This document shows positions 1-11,165 of a DNA stretch of 64,000 nt, in pieces (position 1 is the first letter of the stretch; each line of letters opens with the position of its first letter). The position numbers and the translations under genes are program-made. Location of the stretch: NCBI GenBank assembly GCA_016648135.1, contig JADDOH010010095.1:1-64000 (forward strand). The letters run 5' to 3'. A model generated the notes under the pieces. It ran no database searches. It was not told where the DNA came from and was given only the letters and a program-made list of their open reading frames with translations. The stretch comes from Agrypnia vestita. Its lineage: Eukaryota > Arthropoda > Insecta > Trichoptera > Phryganeidae.

Positions 1-1620
1 ATCCACTCTCCGGCAAATTTTAATATATTTTAAATCATTTTAATATAATTTATCATTTTAATATAGTTTAGGAATAACGGGATTCTGTAATTTCTACGAG
101 TATAAACAACCCCAATCTTACCAAATCCATTTTATGTAGTGAAAGACGCGGGACTTATATTCTTCCTAAAATGTAAAATGAACCCGGTCTAGATGAAACA
201 TCCTTATTTAGTTTCAGGACAACGAGGTTTACGCGTTCCACGAGGAATATGATATAACCCGATCTAAACGAAGGTAATTTTATATAATTTTAGGACAACG
301 GAACTTACAAATTTCATAAAGTATATCGTGAAGCCAATCTAGGCGGAGACACTACGTATATTTTAAACAGAGTAAGGGTTTAAATTTTACCATCAAGTCT
401 AATATACCGCAAGAACGTCCTAGGCATAGTAAACAAAATAGCGGTCAAAACTGAAGTGTTTCTATGTTCACACGTTTAGCTCAACACGAATATTATAAGT
501 TTCACAGTTATAATACAAGACGCGAATTCCTAACCGAATCATTTTAAAATAGTTCTAATTGGAATCTACATGTTTCATATTTATTAAATGAAGGCGCGAA
601 TTCTAAACGAAACACTAACATTGTTTAAAACGGGACCCTATATTTATATATGCTTAAAATGAAACGCGAATTCCTGAACGATAGCATTTTATATAACTAA
701 ATGTAACGAAATCTTATATAGTTTATAAATAAGAATACCCGGCCCCAGGCGGTTTTTATATATTTTCAATATAACGAGGTCCTATAACATCTTTATAAGT
801 ATAATACAACCCCGGTCTAACGAAACAATGTACTAGAAGTTTTTATATGTTTGAATACATGATATACGTTTTTTTTTATACACGTTTTTATACGCGAGAT
901 TTACGTCTTCGTACAATACGAAGTACCCCAAATTATACAATCGCGAAGTTTACATCACTCCTAAAGTATAACCAGAACTAATTGAAACATTTTTTCATAG
1001 TTTAAGTCCGCGAGGCAAATATCTTTCATAAAATATAAAATACCCGAATCAAATTAAACATATTTTTACCTTATAGACTTTCCCCAACGCGCGTAATAAT
1101 CCCGGCCACATGAAACGTTTTTATATGTTTTAATAGCGCGGGACCTATGTTTTCCTATATAATATAAGATAACCCGGGCCGAACGGAAGCAATTTTATAT
1201 ACTTTATAAAATAGTGAAACTTGTACTTCTGTAAAACCGTAAATAAACCCCGACCCCCACGAGATTATTTTATATAATTTTTTTTAGAATAATGAAACTT
1301 CATACATCTGTAAAATTGTAAATAAGTCCCGACTCTCACGAAATTACTCTATATAATTTTAAACGAAATGGAAATCTAGATTATTATGGGCTGAACCTGA
1401 TACCCCGCGAGATCAGCTATATATTTTTCACTAAACGTATTTTAATCCCAGAATTTATTCGCTATAATTTTAACGGACTCTTACTATTAAACATAAACAA
1501 GAGAAATTATTAAAATAAACTAAATATTCTTTCGATAACTAAAATAAACCCGGTCTAATCGAAACATTTCATATAACGAAATATTATATGCCTTACAAAT
1601 GTAAAAATTAAAATGTGACC
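1..1620. repeat. Decayed tandem array, period about 75 bp
   Basis: A phrase close to AACCCGGTCTAAACGAAAC recurs with gaps of about 70-77 bases, for example at 181, 256, 331, 733, 810, 1100, 1173, 1245 and 1330. Between the phrases come TTTTATATAGTTT and then GGACAACGAGACTTATATTT. A variant phrase, CGCGAATTCCTAACGAA, occurs near 531, 595 and 665. Copies are well diverged, so this looks like an old satellite or minisatellite block, possibly continuing past the left edge. No coding potential was seen. Confidence 0.7.
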
Positions 1621-2819
1621 AATTTAAATTAATTAAATTTTAGCAAAAAATAGGTAATTTTATAAGACTTATTTAAAATCGAATCTGTTAGTAACAACCC
1701 TTTTATCTTTTAACAATTTCCCGCGTGTTTAGCATAAAATAGGTATCTTTATAACGCACAGCTAGTTTCCAGAGATCCGCCAATACTATACTTAGTAAAA
1801 CGAAAATTTAACTAAATTTGAACTCTACCGTTTCCTGAAATTCTGCGAATATTACTGTGAACCTAGTAAGACGACAAAAATAATTAACTTTATAGAACAT
1901 AGTGATTTCCGAAGTTCCGATATGCCAGATTAATGACCCTTTATAAAATAAAATCAAACCCGTACCCCCCTTTTCTTTTAACGTGAGCAACCAACAATGT
2001 CGAAGAGTATATTTACCCGTACACAAATTTCACTAGAAATTAAACTATAATTTTCACCCACTGAGACACTCTAAGTCGACGGTAATTATCACTCACGGTA
2101 ATTATCACTCAAAAACAACCGACGCAGATTTTGCGCTCTCGTAGTCCGTCACCAACTGCCTGATTTCTGCTGTGTCTTGACATTTTAAACCCCCCCTAGC
2201 AGCCAAAGGTCCTAAGTCGTGTGTTTCCAGGATTTTCAATATCCTACTTTCCTTGAAACCTAAATCTTTGTTCCTAAGATTCAATTTGGCAAAAAAAAAC
2301 CATATCTCCACTCGGATATGTCAGTTGATCCCACCTCCTGTTGCCATCTCTGTCTCCATCCCTGTGCCTATTTGGGACGGACTCAGTGGCTTCGGACGAA
2401 TTGAACTCGCTTCACAAGCGCGATAATTAATTTTTAATATTTAATTTCTAAGTTCAGTCCATATTGTCGTTTGATCAACCGTAACTACAATCTATCGGGT
2501 ACTCCCCTAATCATAGTTGATGTTTCTTCATTATCTACCATTATTATGCCCCGTTCCCTCGTATTTCCACTCGTCTTTATCGGAAATTTAACGTTTCTTG
2601 GCCGCTATATCATGGGATCAATTTCCATATATTCACCACGTGCACACTGCATACCTAGATATAACAATCATCCAAAGGCACTATACCTAATTTTAAATTA
2701 ATTTTGGGCGATCTTTCCTCGTGGGTCCCCAATGAATCCTGTCTTTTGGCCGCGACTCTCCGCGCACAGGGACGTATTAGCTCCCTCCGTTGCGGAATTT
2801 AAACATAATTTGTAACCAT
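1621..2819. other. No recognisable gene
   Basis: AT-rich sequence with only short chance frames. Nothing resembles a known protein family, RNA gene or clear repeat. A slightly GC-richer patch at about 2150-2420 has no readable signal. Confidence 0.4.
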
Positions 2820-3310
2820 TTATTATTATTTTTATTGGCAGTAAGATTGATCCACAGGATAACTATGTTACATAGACAGTGAATATTCTCGAACAATATA
2901 ATACTGGAAGAGTACTATTCGCTATAACACAATAAACTATTAATGTAAGTTAAATTAAATTTTTAAATTCAGTGGAAGATTTTTAAGATCGTTTTGCTTT
3001 TAATTTTTTCCCCAAAACAAAATAAATAAACAAATAAATAAACACACAGATACACACTCACACAACCCACTATTGGACATGTTTTTATTATTCTTTTATC
3101 GATTGTATGTATGTGTTTTCGCGTAATTGGCCCAAAACTCTGTGCATCAATTATTGTCTTTTCTTCAAAGATTGATTAATTATATGGCTGTAAGAGACCC
3201 AATAAATGAAAACAAATAAAACAAATAAAACAAATAAGTAAATAAACCTCCAGTGCCGCAGGCAAGGCGTCGGATTAATTCAGTGCTCATTTATTGCCAA
3301 GGCACTGGAC
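2820..3310 (+). repeat. LINE 3'-region copy
   Basis: Segments near 2840-2950 (ACTGGAAGAGTACTATTCGC) and 3253-3310 (GCAGGCAAGGCGTCGGATTA, then ATTGCCAAGGCACTGGACG) match, with many substitutions, the 3' region of the LINE ending at 38371. A minus-strand copy lies at 15770-15885. The two matching blocks are separated here by about 300 bases of other AT-rich sequence, so this is a diverged or interrupted copy. It is non-coding. Confidence 0.65.
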
Positions 3311-3667
3311 GCCTCCGCTGATAACTATATACCGCTCACCAGGTTCTTAGAGGTGTGTTGAAAGATTGCTAGTATCTGTCGAATCGGTCTCAAGTAGTTG
3401 TCTGTATTTGTACGTTTATCATTATTACATGCTCTTGCTATATCCGTTCCACTTCACATTATTGTTCCTCCCGTCTTCGAATTTCGATCACACTATGTTC
3501 TCCTATGTTTTTGGTACTTATATGCTTGCTTTTTACTTGCATTTACTCCTATATATATTTGTTTCATTTATCCATCCATCTATAAGATCCCCATACGCTT
3601 TATCCTTTTATTTCATGTGTATATGGGCCGCAAATTCATATTATTTTATTTACAATATTCTTATCTA

Positions 3668-3909
3668 GAGTGTTGCGCGGTATGATTGATAATCCTCAAA
3701 TTATGCAGAGCATTGGTTTGTATGCTCCTGATAATTACACTAGACATCGTCAGCATAGATTGTTTCACATTCCAAGATACAGGACCAACCTGCCGATGGT
3801 TATGCCTGTTGGAAGAGCCACAGCCATGCTGAACAAAATCGCTTTGGGTATTGATATATTCCATGTGTCTGAGGGGGTTTTCCGAAGCGGGATTCTCCTA
3901 CACCTTTGA
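3668..3909 (+). pseudogene. C-terminal remnant of LINE ORF2 (reverse transcriptase protein)
   Basis: A frame ending at 3909 reads IDNPQIMQSIGLYAPDNYTR followed by HRLFHIPRYRTNLPMVMPVG, then AMLNKI and DIFH. This resembles the region after the reverse transcriptase domain in insect non-LTR retrotransposons, where an arginine-rich LF.IP/VPRYRTN block precedes a conserved leucine-asparagine (LN) motif. No endonuclease or catalytic FADD box is present, so this is a 5'-truncated dead copy. The 3' region runs to a (TTGAA)5 tail at 4020-4044, which fixes the plus orientation. The family call rests on motif memory, not on a search. Confidence 0.65.
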
Positions 3910-4019
3910 CCAGATGTATGTTATTTTTAATTTATTAAATATTTTCATTTTTGATATATACTTCTAATATGTATGCCTTAAACATTTTGTTTGTCATGTA
4001 CATATTATCATGAAATAAA

Positions 4020-4044
4020 TTGAATTGAATTGAATTGAATTGAA
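4020..4044 (+). repeat. (TTGAA)5 LINE tail
   Basis: Five perfect TTGAA units directly follow an ATGAAATAAA stretch. Simple-repeat 3' tails of this kind mark the end of many non-LTR retrotransposons. It lies about 110 bases after the ORF2 remnant stop. Confidence 0.8.
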
Positions 4045-5197
4045 TACACTTGTTCCAATTATGTTTTGTGGTTATTACTAGCAAACCCGGCGAAATCTGA
4101 GCTAGAATAGCCAATCGTATACACGTTACCCGTCCTGTGAAACTACGCTAACGTAGGGCAGGTTTGTAGTGATTACATAGTTAATATATTGTATCTATAT
4201 TCGAGTATATTATTTTCTTGTCGTGCCATTAATATGCTTACACGTTATCGTTATCTCTTTCCTAACCGTATATACCGTCATTGCACAATTACCTATCTGT
4301 TGTAAAAGCCTGAAGAGCGTTAGTCTACAGATAAATATAATAGAATTATAGTTAACTTTTCTATCTGCCTACGTTATCCGATTCCCGCGAAACGAAAATA
4401 AATCCTTATCCGCTCAGTTAAGGTCACCCCTCTGGTATATCGTATACGTTTTAATCCGTGTTATTACAAATTATTTATGGGCGTTTTCCTCTCGCGATCC
4501 CCCGATTAGGACCTGCCTTCCTTGCCTTTGCTCATATTCTGCTATCTCTCTCGCGCGGCACTCCACTTAAGAAGGCGATTAATGACGTTTAAGCGGTTTC
4601 AAAACCACAGCAAAAAAGTCTATAATTCAGAAACCTCGTGGAACTGTCAATATCATCGTCACCTTAGATTAGACGTTAATCGGTTTTTTAACGGCTCTAA
4701 ACGCAATAATCGCGCCCCAAATCTCTGAAAACCATGTTCAGCTTTTTTATGTGAAGCACATGCGGACCGCTCGGACCGCATCGATCGTCAACCATTTGTA
4801 CCAAACACGGCTTTACCACAAGATCAATATGATTTATAAAAATTGAATAGTAACTGCCCGTAACCTATATCCGATCAATCGCTACTAACTCCCTCCCAAT
4901 ACTAGCGTTTCATCATTCCCAAATTTTTGTAGCTCCAATACTACGGCCAGTTTAGCTCAATTTTTCCCCGCGTAGCATTTAAATCATCTTAGAGTTCAAA
5001 ATAAAAATAATAAAATAAAAAAAAAATCTATAGAAACAGGTGATTCATCACAGTATCCGCAAATGCCATTACTCAAAAAAAGCGGAATAACAAGCGCCGC
5101 TCCCCCGTTTCAACAAATAGATTGATTATGTTATGCCTGCGATCCCTTACATTATTCACCTCGGATATGGCACGCCAATATTGCCGCTTCCGAGCCC
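4045..5197. other. No recognisable gene
   Basis: Unique-looking AT-rich DNA with a few C-rich patches near 4490 and 4900. No coding or RNA signal seen. Confidence 0.4.
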
Positions 5198-5200
5198 TTA

Positions 5201-5971
5201 AGCCATGTATTCACTAGGGGACAGATAGCGCAGCATTCCGCGCGGCATGTCGCATGAACATCTACGTTCATGTTCGAGGACAATGAGGCGGTCATTTGAC
5301 GTGTACACACCGGAACTCACTTATCTTGTCACGGAAATGTCACCCGATGAGGTTATGATGACAACTGCAGTATCTATTTACATTCGTCATTTAGCGAAAA
5401 CGGGGTTCCGCGCAATTCGAAATGTTTTTTTGGGTCGCAATTTCAAATTAATGAGGTTTTACTGTAGTAAATTGAATATTATTAAAAACAAGGTCCTTTT
5501 TGCAAATAATTATTGTTTTCCACACGTCGCGGAAATGTCGCCCTATGAGGTTATGATGACAGCTGCGTATGCATTTATGTTAACGAGTTTATCGAAACGT
5601 AAGAGGAGAAAAAGGTGGTGGATGCGAAATTATTTACTGCAAAGAGAAAGAAGGACGGATATTCTATGCCATCTTCGATCGATACAGCTCGATGAGTTCA
5701 ATAACAATTTCGTTTCCCCACATTATCATCTTGACAGATACAGCGCATGCGTATTCACTTGTAAACATACCACGTGGTACTGACGCTCCGCGTAATGTTG
5801 CAGTGAGCTCGCTCGGGTACCGTGCACATCGCAACGTTGCCACGGCACGTAGAAATGCCGCGCTATGTTGTGCGCGTCGTCGCGGAACAGTGCACGACGT
5901 TGCAACGTCACGTAGACTCTATGGCGCGCGTGCTGTTGAGGGACAATTTGTCCCCTAGTGAATACATGGCT
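5201..5971 (+). mobile_element. PIF/Harbinger element, non-autonomous, 771 bp
   Basis: The ends are exact 23-bp inverted repeats: 5201-5223 starts AGCCATGTATTCACTAGGGG and 5949-5971 is its perfect complement. A TTA target duplication lies at 5198-5200 and 5972-5974. A 3-bp TTA/TAA duplication is the hallmark of PIF/Harbinger. The element contains the N-terminal part of a transposase-like frame (5247-5783). It then has a CpG-rich subterminal region (5770-5945) with repeated CGTTGC/GCAACGT and CACGTAGA words of the type transposases bind. The nuclease domain is missing. The identical ends suggest fairly recent activity. Confidence 0.9.
5247..5783 (+). pseudogene. HARBI1-like transposase N-terminal fragment
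   Basis: The 178-residue open frame has a HARBI1-like block at about residues 118-156: RKRWWMRNYLLQRE, then HLRSIQLDEFNNNF. Harbinger nucleases typically begin with an RRWWVR...L..RE region followed by L..E...F. The native start is probably Met97, where MSPYEVMMTAAYAFML leads into the basic block. A diverged copy of that start, MSPDEVMMTTA, occurs at residues 31-41, so the 5' part was duplicated. After residue 157 the frame runs into non-transposase sequence. No DDE catalytic residues remain, so it cannot act as a nuclease. The frame lies inside a TIR-bounded element. Confidence 0.7.
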
Positions 5972-6239
5972 TTAAGGCCTGCTCGCTGCTGCCGGCGGGG
6001 ACGGAAATATTAAATTGGATCCGAAACATTTATAGATTCCTCCCGCGCTGAGCTGGAGTGACAGTTCTGTGTACAGTTGCTGGATTTGTACGGAATATCT
6101 TATCCAAATGCCAACTGTTCAAATAAAATATTTACTCCAATCCTACAGATGAATAGTAATTAAGTTGGGGCTGGTATTTGCCGGTAGCTGATTAAGTATT
6201 CAAATATATTTTTGTATTTAAAAATCAATGCGTATTATA

Positions 6240-7330
6240 GATGTCTCACAGAAACGAAGAGATTTTATATGGTAAAGAAGGTATGAAAGTGTTAACAGGG
6301 CTTCCTTTTGTCATAGGCTGACTTAAGGGGGGGTAAGGTTAATTCGTACAAAAAAAGGCATGTTTTTGTGATTTTTTTGTGACGACACAGTTAAAATATC
6401 TTTATTAAAACTAATGATACATTAAAGTATGACATTCGAAAAATATTGTGTAAAATTTTCAAGAAGAAATATTAAAAAATACGGCAATGGCAGCAATTAT
6501 TCGGACGTGTCTCGGAAAAAAGTAGAATTGCGGTGTCCCTCATAACTTGGTGCTGGATCATCTGAAATCAAAAAATCATAGTTCATTCGTTAGATAATAG
6601 ATTTCCCCAGGTAACGCTGGGAGGGTTTTTTGAATTTAGAATTTTTCATTTTTTTGGAACACGTTGAAGGGAGAAACGCGATTTATTGCAAAAAAAATCG
6701 ACTAATTTGTTATTAAAAAACAAAAATTATTAACAAATTTGAAAAAAAATTCCAGCGTTACCTTTTAAATTATGAACAGAAATAGTGTTCAAAATATCAA
6801 AAGGATCGGTGCAGTAGTTTTGAAGTTATGAGGGACACCGACTTTGAAAACGTGAGATGTGGGGAAAAGGCTTTAAAGTTTTGCACACTGTAAAATTCAA
6901 AATAAAACTCGACACTTATTTTATACTTAACATAATCATCGATGCCATGTTCACACAGCAAAGAGCTTTCATCATCAGCATATTTTTGTCCTTGTCTACG
7001 CAAAACTCTTCCAATACAATAGCACGTCCGGTAGTCCTCAGGTGAGCGCGTCTCTCAGCTGCCCGAGCAGGTATAGAAAATCAGTCTGAGCCTCGCTCAA
7101 ATGTTCATAATTTCGTCAATTTTGCTCCGATTGACTTGAAATATTGACACAATATTCTTGCGATGAAAAGTTAAAAACCTTACCCCCCCTTAAGCGATCA
7201 CTTTACATAATGTAACGATCAAAAACTGTCAAATTTGGAAGGTCGTATAATATATTACGGTATTTATGTACCTCACTTCCATTTATTTAAAATAACGCTA
7301 TCGCCATCTACGGTTGATATTTATCATTCC
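6240..7330 (+). repeat. Dispersed repeat 'A', split by a TTAA element
   Basis: Left part 6240-6326 (GTCTCACAGAAACGAAG, then GGCTGACTTAAG) and right part 7190-7330 (TTAAGCGATCACTTTACATA) together match copies at 32985-33120 and 36040-36265 (plus), 25500-25860 (minus) and a fragment at 23190-23240. The family runs from a GTCTCACAGAGACGAAG end to an AGAGACATCTGTTG-like end, and is probably an old MITE. The 863 intervening bases are absent from the sister copies. Confidence 0.7.
6327..7189. mobile_element. TTAA-flanked foldback/MITE element, 863 bp
   Basis: It begins GGGGGGGTAAGGTT and ends with the exact complement AACCTTACCCCCCC, with TTAA on both sides (6323-6326 and 7190-7193). Inside are nested inverted pairs: CGGTGTCCCTCATAACTT at 6531-6548 against 6823-6840, and GTAACGCTGG near 6612 against its complement near 6752. 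TTAA duplication is typical of piggyBac-type transposases, but no transposase frame is present, so the superfamily is not proven. Repeat A copies elsewhere in the window show the uninterrupted site. Confidence 0.8.
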
Positions 7331-8730
7331 CATGAAACAGCATATAGATGTCATCGCTGTTAATTTAACATTCATATTTTATCATAAATAAATTGCTATC
7401 ATTTTTTTTATAAAGTAGGTATATTCAATGATTTTATAAAAATATCATAGATAACACATATGTTTAAACTTTAAATATTTTATTATACTCACAATAATAT
7501 GAGGTAATAGCTCTAATTTATGGGAAGAGTATTATTTACATTTTAAATGTATTATGGTATATTATAACACAACATGTATATAAAATAATAATAGGTATTC
7601 AATAATACATCGTCTTTGTACATATATGAAATTATTTCAACTTGTAATGTGAGCTAAATTAGAAGTTAGTTTTTTCAAACAGAAAATATTTCAAATATTA
7701 ATACATCGCTGTCCAAATTCAATGATCCGTTTTTTTTTAATTGCTCGTAAAGTTTATTTCTTGAAATAAATTTGCTAATAAATACTTTCTTCTCGTGTGA
7801 TCGGTAATAACTCAATTCTTAAGTATATATCTTCCAACTCTTTAATGTACATTTGTAAATTCATTTATAACGGTTTTCTACCTGTTCTGTAATAAAAATA
7901 TTCAAAAAAATAACTCAATCAACCGAAAGGAACGTAAAAGATCAATATTATTTTAATCAGTTTTATATTTATTTTATTTTGGGGAAAATTAACAGCAAAT
8001 CAACATCTTAACAAATATAAAATAATGGTTTTTAAAATTATGCCAATTACAAATTTTCCACTGAATATAGTAATTTACTTTAACAGCGAGTGGAGAGGGT
8101 GGAGGGGAATGGGGGACGGGAGTAGAGGGGAAGATATATTGTACGAATTAGTTTGGGTGCGGTTGTGTAGATATTGTTTCTTTTATGTTTCTTATCGTTG
8201 AGTTCAAAATGTCAATGTGGTGATAGTTTGTGTTAAATGAATTTGTGGATCTGTACATAAAGGAGTTTTGTACAGATATATTTAAATATTAAACAAATAA
8301 TTAGATTTTTTTTAATATGTAAATATACTTTTAAAAGAAAAAGAGGAAATAAATTTTTTCCTCATCTTACGAAATATTTTTTCAGCTAAAATTTTATTCA
8401 ATCTTGCCTTAGTCTATAGAACTTTAATATCAAGCCAAATACATAAATTCAATTCAGTTGTGAACAATTTACAAATATATTTCAATTACATGTTTGATGG
8501 ATGTGGCGTAAAAATTGTAGAGATTATTAATTATGTTCATTCACGTGGACGGAAAACACGATATCTCTACTTAAGTTTAATTACATTTTATATTTTGATT
8601 CACTTTTTACGAGAGTATCATAATCTCTCATCGACAGGTGAAGTATTACTGACTACATACAATACGGAAAAAAAACATTCACACGGATTGGGTACATACA
8701 AATTTAACTATTTGCTTAACATTTAACTGA
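7331..8730. other. AT-rich stretch without genes; one G-run cluster
   Basis: Very AT-rich, with only short frames. The one notable feature is a G-run cluster at 8097-8130 (GGG, GGGG, GGGGG, GGG and GGGG with loops of 2-6 bases) that fits the G-quadruplex pattern on the plus strand. Confidence 0.45.
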
Positions 8731-8850
8731 CAAAGAAAAGGAGGTTGTAATGGGAATATTGAGATAAGAGAAAAAGAGTTGGTGAAATAAATATTGTTAA
8801 GAAAATAAAATCCCGAGTTCAAATATATTTTGATTTCTAAACCTTCAAAA
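8731..8850 (+). repeat. Dispersed repeat 'B' copy 1
   Basis: GGGAATATTGAGATAAGAG, then AATATTGTTAAGAAAATAAA, then GAGTTCAAATATATTTTGAT align in order with 45227-45345. The copies are well diverged and non-coding. Confidence 0.5.
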
Positions 8851-10589
8851 TTATTCATTTTCTTACGGGATGGAGAACTTTAAGTACATGAATGAAAAGA
8901 ATGATTATTATCCATGATATGGTGGTTCACTATTAATATTACTTTCACCTACTCACCTATCAATATTCCCAGTGCAATCATCTAAATACCACCACCGAGT
9001 AGTAAAATATAATTAAAGTCAAGTAGAAATAACATAGTTTATGTTTTCCATCCGTTTTAATAATTATATATACCTACATGTTTTTTCTTTTACAGATAAG
9101 GAGAAATAATAAATATATCGTTAAGTAAAACAATGTCACATCGTAGGTATATCAATGTGACCTAAATGTATGTGATTTAGACTACGTGTACTATCATACA
9201 TCTTTATTTTCCAGAGAAGAAAGAAGATAATCATTACTTTTTATCTGTCAAATATCATACATTTCCCTCAATGAAAGTTCATAATGCAGATAAAATATCG
9301 CATAAATATTTATGTCCCCTGTTCTATTCGTCCATAAATAAAGAACGTTTTTCCATTTCGCGATCACAAAATTATTTCAATGTATTTTGTGTTGTGCTCG
9401 AAACAGCGGTCTCCCCATAAACATGTTGGATTGATGTACTTCCTTTGTTTCGGCCACATTAGTATCAATGGCACATACCTACATAGTATGCTACGGATGA
9501 CATCAGGCGTGTAAGCCGCGCGGATCGCTGCGGCTAGATCCACCAAAGGGTCGTTTTAAGCACGACCACCCAAATAAATCAAATGACTTAATATGAATTA
9601 ATGGATTGCTGAAGAAATGTTCCTTTTTGTTTTTCCTGTAACGCCAATTTGTTACGCAGTTGATTTTCTTGCTGCAAGAGAACAAAAGAAGAGAACGACA
9701 CGGTTTTCTGTAAACAAGTATTTTTATTTTATAATGGCCTTTACAGTGGCATAAAGGAAATAAATAATCCAAAACTCTTCAATAAAAAACCGAAAGGACT
9801 TATGTTGGGGTGGAGATATTTCATGTCATAACTTTTTCATAAATCTATGCGGTTATCTATAATAAAAAGTTGTTAAATGTTTTAAATTTATTATGAATAG
9901 TTCTTCTGTCACATTTTTGTTACTACGTGTTCACAGTGTTTAATTTTAGTAATTTTGTATTCACTCTGTTTTTAGAAGTCAAAACTATAGATATACATAC
10001 GCGATATAGTAGATTTTGGTACACCAGTTAACTCGGTAAGCTGATGTTAGATAGGTCGTGAGTATACCGCCACATCGTGAAGTTATGTGTTCACTTTCTT
10101 AATAAAGACATATTTTTTTATAAACAATATTGACACAAATTATACTACCTCGCCATGGCTGGTAACCTCAGGCAAACGATTTATATGTTCCCTAGTCTGT
10201 TCCATCTGGCAACGCGGGGCAGAATTCCTGCGGCGAATCCGTTTTTTTAATTCAAAAAACAAAACAAAATTAAATTGAAATAAAAATTAGACTTCCAGAT
10301 AACGCCCTGTACGCGCCAGCCATGATAGCTACATGTCCAAATTCATATTTAAATACTAATGCCATAAATTTATGCGTTAAATACAGCCAATTTTATGGAT
10401 ATTACAAATATTTTTTTGTTTTTTATTATAATTAAAAGTTCTCCGCATTTAAGAAAACAACTCCTTACTTAGGTTTCAAACGGATGATTTACAAACTTCA
10501 AAGTGTAATGGACATCGATTACTAATGAATACAATTATAATTTTTTTTCTAATGAAAAAAATCAGGAACGCGAACGAAGAATATATGTC
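8851..10589. other. No recognisable gene
   Basis: AT-rich. The minus-strand frames between 9364 and 9772 show no family motif. Nothing else supportable. Confidence 0.4.
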
Positions 10590-10706
10590 ACATTAATATT
10601 CTTACCACTTTTAGAGTAAACTTATCGCTGGCAACGAAAATAGGACTAATTTGGTGGTCTCCTGGACAAAAGCTCAAATCCCTGACCCGGCGAGTGTCCT
10701 ATATAC
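10590..10706 (-). repeat. SINE-like repeat 'C', minus-strand copy
   Basis: Read on the minus strand it gives GTCCAGGAGACCACCAAATT and then AGTCCTATTTTCGTTGCCAG. This matches 44940-44985 (CCAGGAGACCAG..., TTAGTCCTGTTTTCATAGC) and 54640-54690. The 44-kb copy has a GGTTCGAGACC B-box-like word upstream, suggesting a tRNA-derived SINE. Confidence 0.55.
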
Positions 10707-10959
10707 GAGAAAATCAAACTATTCAGTCATGTTTTAGTTATTTAAAAAAATAACTATAATAATTTGCTTTACGTTAGGCATCAATTTATATAAATATATT
10801 TTATATTTATTTAAACACTTCAAAGTATGAATCGATAAAGGAAGATTCATCATCATTACTATTTATTGATGAATGTTACCTGAATCCGATTAAGTTACGA
10901 GTACAAGAGCTTCTGAACATTTGTGAAAAAATTATGAATATAAATATTACTTTTTTGAA

Positions 10960-11165
10960 CGAGACCCATTGGTGCCTCTAGCCGCGCGTGTACGGAACGC
11001 CTCGAATATTTTGTCCCGGGCATCGCGACGCAGTGACGTCACGTTCGACGCTTTTGACGTCATTCCCCCACCACTTACCGCCCCGCGCCCTATTTCGTAC
11101 ACGAAACGCGCAGGCTCCACTGACCTGAACAACGTCGAAAATAATAGGTCTGCCGTACCTTGATA
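10960..11165. other. GC-rich island with two CRE-like palindromes
   Basis: About 200 bases are clearly richer in G+C and CpG than the flanks. They contain two TGACGTCA-type sites (TGACGTCACG near 11033 and TGACGTCATT near 11056). Several overlapping short frames are open here, but none looks like a known protein. It could be a conserved regulatory element, part of an exon, or an unrecognised repeat. Confidence 0.35.

Noticed and set aside
3366..3685. Two overlapping plus-strand hydrophobic frames as membrane proteins
   Set aside because: Composition follows from T-rich DNA, the frames overlap each other, and no motif or start context supports them.
5692..6013. Extra frames in the CpG-rich right part of the Harbinger element
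   Set aside because: They translate the subterminal repeats and inverted repeat and resemble no protein.
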